Part shown: positions 45,281-52,909 of the stretch, piece by piece
Layout: each line of letters begins with the position of its first letter
How positions within the stretch are numbered: position 1 is the stretch's first letter
DNA from: Marimicrobium sp913061115
Lineage (GTDB): Bacteria > Pseudomonadota > Gammaproteobacteria > Pseudomonadales > Halieaceae
Assembly: GCF_047729875.1 (NCBI RefSeq)
Contig: NZ_CP159826.1
Span: 1,178,001 to 1,242,000, forward strand
Reading direction: 5' to 3'
DNA length: 64,000 bases
Notes under the pieces: generated by a model
Database searches by the model: none
Told to the model about the DNA's origin: nothing
Seen by the model: the letters and a program-made list of their open reading frames with translations, nothing else
Translations under genes and position numbers: made by a program

Positions 45281-46606
45281 TCAATTTTTTGGGCTGCATG
45301 CCCAATTAGCAACCTGTTCGGCGCTGATGTCGTAACGGGTGGCTTCCATGACTTCCGCCACGCGGTTGTCGTTGTTGGGCTTATTTATCCATTCCCAAAT
45401 GACATCGCCATCGGAGGTTGTTTCAAACACTTTGCCTGCATAGGGCTCCGCGATTAGCATATTGCCATTGTCCAGCAGCTGCCACTTGCCGCCGCGTTGG
45501 CTGTAGAACCTCTCGCCCTCCTTCGGTGGATACTGAACTATGGTGTGCCCTGTGGTGGGGTCGAAATTAACCAGTCGACTCCCACCCAGCATGCTGCCCA
45601 ATTTGCCACCAAAGCCCTTATTGTTATCGTACACGGTGATTGTGCCGTCAGGGTTGAAATCTGGGTCGTGCTGTTCTATCCAGTCATCGGTTTCATGCCA
45701 CTTAACGTGGCCGCTCTGCGGGTCGAATACCAGCACCATATGCAGGTGTCGCAGTGATACCAGTAAGTCTCCTGCGCTAAACATTGGGAACGCCCGCGCC
45801 ATAGCGGCGTCCAGCACCTCAACGTCGTTCATGTGCAGAATATCACCACTTTGGCGGCGGGATATTTTGGGGATATAACGTTGCAAATCGTTCAGATACA
45901 GAACTTCCAGCATACTGATGTCCTCCAGCAGTTCTCCCTGTGGCGACACCTTGTAAATCCTGTCCTCCATGATCGGGACTTTCTTGAGTGGCGAAATACC
46001 AATGAACGGCTTGAGGTAGGCCATGTCTTGAGGGTCGTCGACGCTGAGTTTGACATTGCCAGGCACCCAAAAGTTGCCGTCATCGTCCCGGTCGACAGAA
46101 TGATGCGTCGTATAGGGGAGGCGCCAGACAAGTTCCCCGCAGGCGTCAATACGGAACAAACCCTGGAATTCTAAATTGAACACAACGTCGCCATTGCCAA
46201 ATAGGTAAGACCCGTGCACAAATGGTTTGATGTAGTTCATGATGTCAGCAGACTCGGGCCATAACTCTGCACCGTCAGCGCGCCATGTGTGCAAGACAGA
46301 GCCGTCAGTGTCGATGAGCTTGAGTGCGGCTCGCCAATTGGTATCTTCCCAAAAGCTGGTGAGCAGTGTTAGCCCTGGTTGCATCGCTGAGGCATTTTTT
46401 GCTCGGGCTCCATGCCAGTCGTATCGGGCCGGCTCAAGGTAGTGCGGAACAACGTCTATTTTCTTGCGAGTTAATTTGTCAACTTCAGCAAAGGCAGGTT
46501 CAAGAAGTGTATAAGGGAATAGTTCGAAACGCTGTGCCGCAAAGCCGTATAGTAATGCGAGAAACGTCAGCGACAGCGCGGCAACCAGAACATCTATTTT
46601 GCCCAT
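45281..46606 (-). CDS. Arylsulfotransferase-like (ASST family) protein
   Basis: A 441-residue protein with an N-terminal membrane anchor (about 5-25) and a beta-propeller body. Repeats carry the ASST-type pattern (LIDTDGSVLHTWRADGAELWPE, ...GNGDVVFNLEFQGLFRID, ...NDVEVLDAAMARAFPMF, SLRHLHMVLVFD, IWEWINKPN). Classical ASST enzymes move sulfate between phenols in the periplasm without PAPS. The active-site His may be within THHSVDRDDDGNF or LRHLHMV; this needs alignment. It heads a leftward unit with two small membrane proteins and a PAPS sulfotransferase. Confidence 0.78.
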   Translation of the reverse strand: MGKIDVLVAALSLTFLALLYGFAAQRFELFPYTLLEPAFAEVDKLTRKKIDVVPHYLEPARYDWHGARAKNASAMQPGLTLLTSFWEDTNWRAALKLIDTDGSVLHTWRADGAELWPESADIMNYIKPFVHGSYLFGNGDVVFNLEFQGLFRIDACGELVWRLPYTTHHSVDRDDDGNFWVPGNVKLSVDDPQDMAYLKPFIGISPLKKVPIMEDRIYKVSPQGELLEDISMLEVLYLNDLQRYIPKISRRQSGDILHMNDVEVLDAAMARAFPMFSAGDLLVSLRHLHMVLVFDPQSGHVKWHETDDWIEQHDPDFNPDGTITVYDNNKGFGGKLGSMLGGSRLVNFDPTTGHTIVQYPPKEGERFYSQRGGKWQLLDNGNMLIAEPYAGKVFETTSDGDVIWEWINKPNNDNRVAEVMEATRYDISAEQVANWACSPKN

Positions 46607-46669
46607 ACGGCTCTTCTATACCTTTAACACAGCTTAATACGACTCGAGTGGTTTTTTGTAAGCACCAGT

Positions 46670-46700
46670 GATGGTACGGATATTATCTGATATTACCATC
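46670..46700. promoter_or_regulatory. Inverted repeat upstream of the ASST-like gene
   Basis: GATGGTA (46670-46676) and TACCATC (46694-46700) form a 7-bp dyad with a 17-base AT-rich centre that repeats ATAT on both sides. It lies about 65-95 bases before the ASST-like start codon, where an operator would be expected. Confidence 0.3.
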
Positions 46701-46760
46701 TAAACATGTCCACTGAGACGATAGCGCTCATCTCCCTTGAACTGGTTGTCTATTGTCCCG

Positions 46761-46826
46761 CAGTGCAGTGCAATACTGCACGTCATGTACCGGTAACGTG
46801 TGACCTAGGTAACCCGCACTGCACTG
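46761..46826. repeat. Nested inverted repeats between dprE2 and the ASST-like gene
   Basis: CAGTGCAGTGC (46761-46771) and GCACTGCACTG (46816-46826) form a perfect 11-bp dyad. The 44-base interior holds two 8-base palindromes, TACCGGTA and ACCTAGGT. Each arm is itself a repeat of CAGTGC. No T-run follows in either direction, so this is not a standard terminator. Confidence 0.6.
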
Positions 46827-46851
46827 TCCGGGGAAACAGTCTTTTTAGTGC

Positions 46852-47595
46852 TCAAATGTCCATCCTGTTGAAGATGAAGCGCGGAAGATGGCGGATTATC
46901 ATCATAATAACCCACCATCTTCGCGGAGCATAAACGATGCTTCGTCGCTTCTCCATGCCGCTGACAATAGTGGCAGCGACTTTGGCGACATCTGCAAGCG
47001 ATGGACCAGAGTCGCCCAAATGTGCGGTCATTGGGGTGCGAGTGGGGCCGGGTTTGATCAGAATGACGGCAACCTCAGTGCCCGCTAAGCGATGCTGTAA
47101 GCCCTGAACGTAGCGGGTAATCATGCCTTTCCCCGCGCCATAGACATAGTTAGATTTGCGGCCACGGTCCCCAGCCACTGAACCGATAACGCCAAGGGTG
47201 CCGTGCCCCGCGCGGACCATGCTACTAGCGATAGCTTCAGCAAACAAAACTGGAGAAATACCATTAATGCTCAATTCTTCCGCGGTGAGCGCGAGGTCTT
47301 GTTGGCAAGCGGATTGGTCAGCTAACGAACCGTGGGCAATCAGTGCGCAGTCAGCGTTGCCATCTTTCAGAATTTGGTCAACGAGGCGCTGAATAGAGTC
47401 AGGTTCCACGAGATTGCCGCTGACTACGGTTATCGCTGAGCTTGGGCTACGCACCTTGAGGTCGTCGGCGATAGATTTTGTCCGGGATGCATCGCGTCCT
47501 ACCAGCGTTAAGTTAATGGGCGCCTCAGCGATCCAGAGCCGAGCGCAGTGCTCTGCAATCGATGACGTAGCGCCAATTATAATAAAGCGTTTCAT
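46852..47595 (-). CDS. dprE2: Short-chain dehydrogenase, DprE2-like
   Basis: A 247-residue NAD(P)-dependent reductase. Rossmann motif IIGATSSIAEHCARLW (6-21); catalytic YVYGAGKG (Tyr and Lys about 150-157). The GATSSIA start and C-terminal hydrophobic tail (IRHLPRFIFNRMD) are those of DprE2, which with DprE1 epimerises decaprenyl-phosphoryl-ribose to decaprenyl-phosphoryl-D-arabinose in mycobacteria. It starts 7 bases after the dprE1 stop. In a gram-negative cell the carrier is likely a shorter polyprenol. Confidence 0.82.
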   Translation of the reverse strand: MKRFIIIGATSSIAEHCARLWIAEAPINLTLVGRDASRTKSIADDLKVRSPSSAITVVSGNLVEPDSIQRLVDQILKDGNADCALIAHGSLADQSACQQDLALTAEELSINGISPVLFAEAIASSMVRAGHGTLGVIGSVAGDRGRKSNYVYGAGKGMITRYVQGLQHRLAGTEVAVILIKPGPTRTPMTAHLGDSGPSLADVAKVAATIVSGMEKRRSIVYAPRRWWVIMMIIRHLPRFIFNRMDI

Positions 47596-47602
47596 TGAAA
47601 AT

Positions 47603-48904
47603 TCACCAGCCCATTACCCGTTTGGAAAATCCGGAACTGAGGCCCGGATCTCTATAGGGCAGAAACTCAGGTAGATGCGGGTACCCTGCGGTAAATAGTG
47701 CCTCTGTCATTCTAGCATCCTTGGCGGGATATAGCCGCCCTCCGGCTTCGGCCACAATAGCGTCAATGCGTCTGAAAAGTTGTAGCGTAATGTCTCCCCT
47801 ATTGGGGAAATCCAGAGCAAGCGTTAAACCCTCCATCGGGAAGCTGAGTAAGCCAGGGGAGGGTACATCGCCGAAAGTTTTAAGTACTGAAAGGAAAGAG
47901 CCTTGCCCCGATACGGCTATCTCGTGCAGGATTGCTTTGATTGCTGGCATTCCAGATTCGTAGGGAACAACCAGTTGATATTGGTAGAATCCTTTGGGGC
48001 CGTACATGCGGTTCCAGTCTAAAATGCCATCAAGCGGATAGAAGTAAGACTGGTAGTGGCTTCTGCCCATTCCGGATTTCTGTTTCTGGCTTAAAAAGTA
48101 GGCTTGGTTAAATGCGGTTAGAGTCATGCGATTCACTAGAGATACGGGGGGCACCAGGGGCACGCGCAGACGACTCTTGCTCGGTGTGCTCTCGGCTTCA
48201 GATTGACTGTGGTTTGCTCGAATGAAAATGCCCCGATTATGTTTACGGGAGTTGCAGTCAATCCATGACACCGTGTACTCCCAATCCGCCTCCGAATCCT
48301 TACTAATCTGAGAGAACTCAGCAAGGCTTGCATAGGTCAGAGTCTCTGTATCCAGCCAGCAGCTGTTTACTCGTCTCAGGTTAAGCGATACTTCTTTGAT
48401 AACACCCGTCAGTCCCAGACCTCCGGTAGTAGCGTTAAACCAGCTTGGCTCTTTGGTGGGCGAGCAAATAAATTCCTCACGATCCGTTCTGGCTAACCTG
48501 ATCCAGTTTACGTGGTTGCTGAAGCACCCGTGCGTGTGGTGATTCTTACCATGAATGTCGTTAGCGACTGCGCCACCAACGGTAACATATTGCGTTCCAG
48601 GTGTGACTGGCAGCATCCAGCCTTGGGCAACAAATAGTGTTTGGATGTCTTTGAGCAGCACTCCGGCCTCGCAAATCAGTTCGCCGGATTCTGCGTCAAA
48701 GCTGCAAAGCCGATCTAGACCGCTAGACAGGTAAACGCCCCCGCCAGGGTTGAGGCATACGTCGCCATAGCTGCGGCCCATGCCATACACGATAGACGTT
48801 TCACCATTGTCCGATTGAGTTAACTGTTGATTGCCGATCTCTCTAGACAATGCGGTCGCAGGGTAATTGTCATCGCTCAGCCTGCCCCATGAAGAGAGTT
48901 TCAT
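47603..48904 (-). CDS. dprE1: FAD-binding oxidoreductase, DprE1-like
   Basis: A 433-residue flavoprotein of the GlcD/VAO fold. Key segments: YGMGRSYGDVCLN (40-52, FAD diphosphate), PGTQYVTVGGAVANDIHGKNHHTHG (102-126, with the DIHGKNHH motif matching the FAD-binding loop of mycobacterial DprE1) and a C-terminal KDARM region with the conserved Lys. It would oxidise polyprenyl-phosphoryl-ribose to the 2-keto form that DprE2 then reduces. Its ATG overlaps the stop of an upstream remnant frame as ATGA. Confidence 0.85.
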   Translation of the reverse strand: MKLSSWGRLSDDNYPATALSREIGNQQLTQSDNGETSIVYGMGRSYGDVCLNPGGGVYLSSGLDRLCSFDAESGELICEAGVLLKDIQTLFVAQGWMLPVTPGTQYVTVGGAVANDIHGKNHHTHGCFSNHVNWIRLARTDREEFICSPTKEPSWFNATTGGLGLTGVIKEVSLNLRRVNSCWLDTETLTYASLAEFSQISKDSEADWEYTVSWIDCNSRKHNRGIFIRANHSQSEAESTPSKSRLRVPLVPPVSLVNRMTLTAFNQAYFLSQKQKSGMGRSHYQSYFYPLDGILDWNRMYGPKGFYQYQLVVPYESGMPAIKAILHEIAVSGQGSFLSVLKTFGDVPSPGLLSFPMEGLTLALDFPNRGDITLQLFRRIDAIVAEAGGRLYPAKDARMTEALFTAGYPHLPEFLPYRDPGLSSGFSKRVMGW

Positions 48905-49008
48905 AGATTAACCCCAAAAGCGCTTAGTAGTATGATCCCGCCAAAGATTGCGCCGCATATCAGACTCACCTTGTCAGTTATGGCCACTACCACCGGCTCA
49001 CCGTGCAT
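48901..49008 (-). pseudogene. 3' remnant of a UbiA-family (DPPR synthase-like) prenyltransferase gene
   Basis: On the minus strand, a short frame ends at 48901 and encodes GEPVVVAITDKVSLICGAIF followed by a hydrophobic tail GIILLSAFGVNL. This matches the C-terminal pattern (GEP...AL.DR plus last helix) of the UbiA-type phosphoribosyl-polyprenol synthases that sit directly upstream of dprE1 elsewhere. In the same frame a TAG lies just upstream (about 49012-49014), and the space back to the tRNA (150 bases) is too short for the other 250 residues. Another frame (49139-48987) is open and coding-like but I cannot place it. The stop overlaps the dprE1 ATG as ATGA. Confidence 0.6.
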
Positions 49009-49157
49009 TCGCTACGATGAGCATTGAGCCGGATCGAGCTCACCCGATAGAGCAGCAAAGCCAGGCCATTTTCGGCATCTGTCCAGTTGCCACCGGCGGT
49101 GCTTTCTAGGCAAAATGCCAGTAGTAGCGGGCAAATAGACCCTTTTACTGCAGAAGT

Positions 49158-49234
49158 TGGTGCGCCCGGAGAGATTCGAACTCCCGACCAATCGGTTCGA
49201 AGCCGATTACTCTATCCAGCTGAGCTACGGGCGC
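49158..49234 (-). tRNA. tRNA-Arg (anticodon UCG)
   Basis: A full cloverleaf reads on the minus strand: acceptor GCGCCCG paired with CGGGCGC, D arm with AGCTCAGCTGGATAGAG, a 5-bp anticodon stem (ATCGG/CCGAT) with loop CTTCGAA giving anticodon TCG, and T loop GTTCGAATC. The discriminator is A and CCA is encoded (49158-49160). It reads CGA codons. The gene marks the right edge of the accessory segment. Confidence 0.96.
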
Positions 49235-49248
49235 GTGGTGGACAGTGG

Positions 49249-49276
49249 ATTATATAGATTCCTGACTCCGGCGAAA
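49249..49276 (-). promoter_or_regulatory. Candidate promoter of tRNA-Arg
   Basis: On the minus strand, a perfect TATAAT (49254-49249) lies 14 bases before the tRNA 5' end, with a possible -35 TTTCGC (49276-49271) at 16 bases spacing. The expected start would leave a leader of about 8 bases. Confidence 0.5.
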
Positions 49277-49451
49277 GGGCTGTTAGGTAGATAGTCACTG
49301 AATATCCTTACATTTCTTGCAAATTCTGGCTTTCCCAAGGAGTGAGGGTAGCCTGATGTTGATGCTTTGCGCCCTCAGGGGCCACACGTCTGGCCTGCAA
49401 CGTGGGACCAATGGTCGGCTGAACAGGCTCACTCTTTGGGCATTAGTCAGG

Positions 49452-49457
49452 TATACT
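49452..49457 (+). promoter_or_regulatory. Possible -10 box for scpA
   Basis: TATACT stands 20 bases before the scpA start codon, with a GGAG ribosome site between. No good -35 is visible at the right distance. Confidence 0.3.
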
Positions 49458-49476
49458 ATTGGAGACCTAAAAGTGG

Positions 49477-50394
49477 GTGAATAAAGTGTCAGTCGATGAA
49501 TCCAATACTGAAGTCCAGGCCGGCACGCCTCCGGTTGATGGCGATCCTTTGGCGAGTCAGGATGCCTCCCAGGCTGTCGCTGCGATGGCACCTTTTCTAG
49601 CTGGGCCTGCGCTGCAGGGGGAGATGCCCTTCGCAATGGTGATGGGGCAAGCCGTTACCGAGTTTCCCAAGGATTTATATATTCCTCCGCAGGCTCTGGA
49701 AGTGTTCCTGGAGGCCTTTGAAGGTCCTTTGGACCTGCTTCTTTACCTGATTAAGCGCCAGAATCTGGATATTCTGGAAATCGACGTTTCCCAGATTACC
49801 GAACAATACATGGAATACGTGGAGCTGATGGATGCCATGCAATTTGAGTTGGCAGCAGAGTATCTGCTGATGGCCGCTATGCTGGCAGAGATTAAGTCGC
49901 GTATGTTGCTGCCGCGCGCCAGCGAACTGGAAGATGATGAAGAAGATCCGCGCGCACAGCTTCTTAGGCGTCTGCAGGAATATGAGCGCTTTAAGAAAGC
50001 GGCTGAAGATATTGAAGAGTTGCCGCGTGTGGAGCGGGATACCTGGATCGGCAGTGCTAATCCACCGGAACTGAACCGCACGCGTCCCGACCCGGAAGTA
50101 GATTTACGGGAATTAATGGTCGCTCTGGGTGAGGTAATGCGCAGGGCTGATATGTTTGCAAGCCACCATATTCAGCAAGAGGCGCTCTCCACTCGAGAGC
50201 GGATGAGTGAGGTTCTTGAGAGGCTGGCAGGGCAGCAGTTTGTGCCGTTTGTGTCTCTGTTTCGGGTATCTGAAGGACGTTTGGGAGTTGTCGTGACTTT
50301 CCTGGCATTGATGGAACTCATTAAGGAAGCGCTTGTGGAGATCGTACAGACCGAAAATTTTGGTCCCATCCACGTTAAGGCAAGGTCGGAGTAG
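49477..50394 (+). CDS. scpA: Segregation and condensation protein A (kleisin)
   Basis: A 305-residue kleisin subunit that joins SMC/MksB-type condensins with ScpB for chromosome segregation. The core begins at about residue 70 with VFLEAFEGPLDLLLYLIKRQNLDILEIDVSQITEQY and LLMAAMLAEIKSRMLLP, followed by the C-terminal winged helix. The first 65 residues are extra and low in conservation. Start codons are GTG at 49477 or 49486; GGAG lies 12 bases before the first. It lies 2 bases... upstream of scpB with only a single base between stop and ATG. Confidence 0.93.
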   Translation: MNKVSVDESNTEVQAGTPPVDGDPLASQDASQAVAAMAPFLAGPALQGEMPFAMVMGQAVTEFPKDLYIPPQALEVFLEAFEGPLDLLLYLIKRQNLDILEIDVSQITEQYMEYVELMDAMQFELAAEYLLMAAMLAEIKSRMLLPRASELEDDEEDPRAQLLRRLQEYERFKKAAEDIEELPRVERDTWIGSANPPELNRTRPDPEVDLRELMVALGEVMRRADMFASHHIQQEALSTRERMSEVLERLAGQQFVPFVSLFRVSEGRLGVVVTFLALMELIKEALVEIVQTENFGPIHVKARSE

Positions 50395-50395
50395 T

Positions 50396-51208
50396 ATGTC
50401 GGAAATAGGCTTGGTACAGATTATTGAGGGCGCTTTACTTGCCGCCGGCAGGCCGATGACAGTGGCGCAACTCGCGGAACTGTTCGAGGAGCATGAGCGG
50501 CCCGAAAATGCGGCGATTCGAGAGGCTCTCGAAGAGGCGGCGGCGCGTTGTGAAGGTCGGGGTTTCGAATTGCTGGAAGTGGCCGGAGGCTTTCGTTATC
50601 AGGTGCGCCAGTCCCTCAGTCCGTGGGTGGCCAGGTTGTGGCACGAGCGTCCGCAAAAATACTCGCGCGCGCTGCTGGAGACTTTATCCCTGATGGCCTA
50701 TAGGCAGCCTATTACGCGTGGAGAAATAGAAGAGATTCGCGGTGTTGCGGTTAGTACCAATATTATTAAGACGCTGCATGAGCGTGAATGGATCCGTGTC
50801 GTGGGGCACCGTGATGTTCCGGGTCGACCGGCTATGTATGCTACCACACGGCACTTTCTGGACTATTTCAACCTGAAAAGCCTGGATCAACTTCCAGCCC
50901 TGGCTGAGATACGTGACCTGGATACACTGAATGCGGAGCTTGGGTTTAGCCAGCCACTACCCGACGATACTGACGCGGGTGAGGGTGCCTCGGGTTTGAC
51001 CTTGGTCGGAGGTACGGAGCACGCACTGGGCGAAGGCCAGGGTAGCGATGACGCCGTCACGCTCTCTCAGGCTGCGGATGATCTTGAAGCCAGAGCGGCA
51101 CAGTCGTCAGACGAAGATCTTGACAGCATTGGCGGTGAGGCTGACGTTGATCCTGAATTGGGCGACCCTGTGCAAACCGAGTCATCCAATCCCGAATCGA
51201 AAGTCTGA
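50396..51208 (+). CDS. scpB: Segregation and condensation protein B
   Basis: A 270-residue protein with two winged-helix units (about residues 5-85 and 90-165), including YSRALLETLSLMAYRQPITRGEIEEIRGV and GRPAMYATTRHFLDYF. It binds ScpA in the condensin complex. The tail after about residue 180 is long and acidic (SSDEDLDSIGGEADVDPELGD), typical of the gammaproteobacterial form. A CGGAG site precedes the ATG at 50396. Confidence 0.94.
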   Translation: MSEIGLVQIIEGALLAAGRPMTVAQLAELFEEHERPENAAIREALEEAAARCEGRGFELLEVAGGFRYQVRQSLSPWVARLWHERPQKYSRALLETLSLMAYRQPITRGEIEEIRGVAVSTNIIKTLHEREWIRVVGHRDVPGRPAMYATTRHFLDYFNLKSLDQLPALAEIRDLDTLNAELGFSQPLPDDTDAGEGASGLTLVGGTEHALGEGQGSDDAVTLSQAADDLEARAAQSSDEDLDSIGGEADVDPELGDPVQTESSNPESKV

Positions 51209-51214
51209 CCAACC

Positions 51215-52123
51215 ATGGCGAATAAACCCCAGAAGCCATTGCCGAAGTCGCAGGCCCAGCCAACGGAGCCCGAGCTACCCGAACCTGCGGCGGGAGAGAA
51301 AGTACAAAAAGTGCTTGCCCGTGCTGGACTCGGCTCTCGCCGAGAAATAGAACGATGGATTGAGGCCGGAAGAGTTGCTGTTAACGGCAAGGCCGCTCGT
51401 CTTGGAGATCGTGTCGACGACCATGATCGGCTAGCGGTTGATGGTCGCGCCGTCGATCTGGCGCCGGCTCAGGAGGCGCGGTGTATTCTTTATCACAAGC
51501 CTCCCGGCGAAGTCTGTTCACGCAGTGACCCGGAGGGTCGCCGCACGGTATTTGGGCGGTTACCTAATCTGAAGTCCGGCCGTTGGATTTCCATTGGTCG
51601 ATTAGATTTCAACACTTCTGGACTATTATTATTCACTACCGACGGCGATCTGGCCAACGGGTTGATGCATCCATCCTCCAATATTGAACGCGAATATATG
51701 GTGCGCGTCATGGGAGACGTGCAGGAGGACATGCTCCGACGTATGTTAGAAGGCGTTATGCTGGACGACGGCATGGCGCGTTTTGCGGATATTCAAGACG
51801 GCGGCGGCGATGGCATTAACCGCTGGTACTATGTGGTGCTTATGGAGGGCCGCAATCGCGAGGTTCGCCGTTTGTGGGAGTCGCAGGGTTTAACGGTGTC
51901 ACGCTTAAAGCGAGTGCGGTACGGAGACGTTTTTATTCCGTCCAAGGTCAAGCAAGGGCAGTGGGTGGAAATGGATCGCACCGATGTCAAATCACTCTAC
52001 CGTATCGCCAGTCTGAAACCCAAAGAGATAAAACGTAGCACCGCCAAGGAGCGTGAAGTGATGGAACGGCAGTTTGGCAAGCGCCTTGGTCGCGGTGCGG
52101 CAAAGAAGAGTGGCCGAACCTAG
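51215..52123 (+). CDS. rluB: 23S rRNA pseudouridine(2605) synthase
   Basis: A 302-residue RsuA-family pseudouridine synthase. An S4 RNA-binding domain (about residues 28-88, KVQKVLARAGLGSRREIERWIEAG) precedes the catalytic domain with GRLDFNTSGLLLFTTDGDLANGLMHPS, where the Asp of RLDFNTSG is the catalytic residue (about 131). The basic ends are typical of RluB. It follows scpB by 6 bases, the usual gammaproteobacterial scpA-scpB-rluB order, and converges on yciK with 14 bases between stops. Confidence 0.94.
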   Translation: MANKPQKPLPKSQAQPTEPELPEPAAGEKVQKVLARAGLGSRREIERWIEAGRVAVNGKAARLGDRVDDHDRLAVDGRAVDLAPAQEARCILYHKPPGEVCSRSDPEGRRTVFGRLPNLKSGRWISIGRLDFNTSGLLLFTTDGDLANGLMHPSSNIEREYMVRVMGDVQEDMLRRMLEGVMLDDGMARFADIQDGGGDGINRWYYVVLMEGRNREVRRLWESQGLTVSRLKRVRYGDVFIPSKVKQGQWVEMDRTDVKSLYRIASLKPKEIKRSTAKEREVMERQFGKRLGRGAAKKSGRT

Positions 52124-52137
52124 CAGAGTGAGTTCAC

Positions 52138-52896
52138 TTAGCGAGCATCAAACGCCTTGCCGGTGATGCCGGCGCTATCGTCCCCCATCAAAAAAAGATA
52201 AGCCGGCATGATATTCTGTGGTGCGGGGTTGGTTGCGGGGTTTTCTCCGGGATAGGCGGCTCTGCGCATAGCCGTATTGGTGGCGCGAGGGTTGAGACTA
52301 TTGACGCGAATTTTTGACGTATTCTCCAGCTCACTGGCGAGCACTTGCATGAAACCTTCAGTCGCAAATTTGGACACTGCATAGGCACCCCAGTAGGCCT
52401 TACCAACACGGCCAACTGTGGATGACGTGAAAATGATCGAGGCAGTAGGGGCCTGTTGCAGTAAGGGTAAAAAATGTTGGGTCAATAAAAACTGGGCGTT
52501 GACGTTCACCTGCATGACGTCTTGCCAGTTTGCGTATCCGGCACTTTCGATGGGGCGTCGATCGCCAAGAAGCGCAGCATTGTGCAGTATCCCATCAAGG
52601 CAGGAAAACTCCTCGCCAAGGCTTGCAGCGAGGGACGTATACATATCCTCGGGAGCGGTGGCCAGATCCATTTCTATAATGCCAGGCTTTGATCCGCCTG
52701 CGTTTTCGATTTCATCGTATACGGCCTCCAGTTTGCTCCCCGTGCGTCCAAGCAGCAGGACTGAGGCTCCATATTTAGCATAATTAAGAGCCGCGCTGCG
52801 ACCTATGCCGTCACCCGCACCCGTGACAAGAATAGTTTTCCCTGACAACAGGTTGGTACGGGGTCTGTAATCTATAGGGATGTTTGATACTTGCAT
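52138..52896 (-). CDS. yciK: YciK family short-chain dehydrogenase
   Basis: A 252-residue oxidoreductase. It starts ...LLSGKTILVTGAGDGIGRSAALNYAKYGA (Rossmann motif about 20-48), has LHNAALLGDRRPIESAGYANWQDVMQVNVNAQF and the catalytic YAVSKFATEGFMQVLASE (Tyr-Lys about 172-176). Gene order yciK-mupP-ubiG matches Pseudomonas. Substrate unknown. It starts 13 bases after mupP and is probably last in that operon. Confidence 0.92.
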   Translation of the reverse strand: MQVSNIPIDYRPRTNLLSGKTILVTGAGDGIGRSAALNYAKYGASVLLLGRTGSKLEAVYDEIENAGGSKPGIIEMDLATAPEDMYTSLAASLGEEFSCLDGILHNAALLGDRRPIESAGYANWQDVMQVNVNAQFLLTQHFLPLLQQAPTASIIFTSSTVGRVGKAYWGAYAVSKFATEGFMQVLASELENTSKIRVNSLNPRATNTAMRRAAYPGENPATNPAPQNIMPAYLFLMGDDSAGITGKAFDAR

Positions 52897-52909
52897 GCTG
52901 CGTCCTTAG

